Assembly: GCA_946644025.1 (NCBI GenBank) | Contig: CAMPCG010000226.1 | Span: 1-5,203 of the forward strand | Reading direction: 5' to 3' | DNA length: 5,203 nt | Origin: an uncultured Prevotellaceae bacterium | Lineage (GTDB): Bacteria; Bacteroidota; Bacteroidia; Bacteroidales; Bacteroidaceae | Shown here: positions 5,161-5,203 of the stretch, piece by piece | Layout of the letters: every line of letters starts with the position of its first letter | Position numbering within the stretch: the first letter of the stretch is position 1 | Made by a program: the position numbers and the translations under genes | The notes under the pieces: model-generated | The model's database searches: none | Seen by the model: the letters and a program-made list of their open reading frames with translations, nothing else | What the model was told of the DNA's origin: nothing

Positions 5161-5203
5161 ATGTTCTATAAATTACGAAAATTATGCGCAGCCGCTCCCC
5201 TCC
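5161..5203 (+). CDS. Possible 5' end of a further gene (runs off the window)
   Basis: From ATG 5161 the frame is open to the window end and reads MFYKLRKLCAAAPL, a short basic N terminus followed by small and hydrophobic residues, as at the start of a signal peptide. It lies 27 bp after the AlkD-like stop and just past the heptamer array, with AT-rich early codons typical of Bacteroidetes gene starts. A second ATG at 5184 (MRSRSP...) in another frame, preceded by an A/T-rich leader, is an alternative. No product can be named from 14 codons. Confidence 0.4.
   Translation, partial: MFYKLRKLCAAAPL

Overview
The window looks like chromosomal DNA of a high-GC member of the Bacteroidetes (Bacteroidota), most likely a Prevotellaceae gut or rumen bacterium. 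The signs are polysaccharide-degrading enzymes typical of that group, AT-rich gene starts with no Shine-Dalgarno sequence, a TAnnTTTG-type -7 promoter element, a Cys lipobox lipoprotein of the DUF2807 type, and a C-terminal 'YDLSGRKV...NGKK' tail like those on Prevotella secreted proteins. The genus is inferred; no 16S rRNA or other marker is present.

Layout. Bases 2-1033 (+) are the 3' part of a GH27 alpha-galactosidase-type glycosidase with a galactose-binding-like CBM and a C-terminal tail. Eighteen bases later, 1052-3307 (+) encodes a secreted three-module enzyme: signal peptide, alpha/beta-hydrolase (esterase-like), GH43 and CBM6. A hairpin at 3310-3347 fills the short gap to the convergent gene 3350-4090 (-), a DUF2807 lipoprotein with about seven 20-residue GVG repeats. 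The divergent region 4091-4350 holds a small T-tailed hairpin (minus-strand sense), a -7 promoter element pointing right, and a nested palindrome of about 90 bp. Then 4351-5133 (+) encodes an AlkD-type DNA alkylation repair protein. A heptanucleotide tandem array (5116-5157) encodes its last five residues and stop codon. A possible new gene starts at 5161 and runs off the end.

How it fits together. The first two genes form a tight co-directional pair and probably act on the same plant hemicellulose: GH27 would remove terminal alpha-galactosyl (or beta-L-arabinopyranosyl) groups, while the GH43/esterase enzyme would remove arabinofuranosyl or xylosyl and acyl decorations, each held to the substrate by its own CBM. 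No SusC/SusD pair or regulator is visible, so this may be one edge of a polysaccharide utilisation locus. The lipoprotein and DNA repair genes look unrelated. I did not find a clearly new defence or mobile system. The least explained item is the nested palindrome at 4201-4290, next to a promoter and in the presumed leader of the repair gene.
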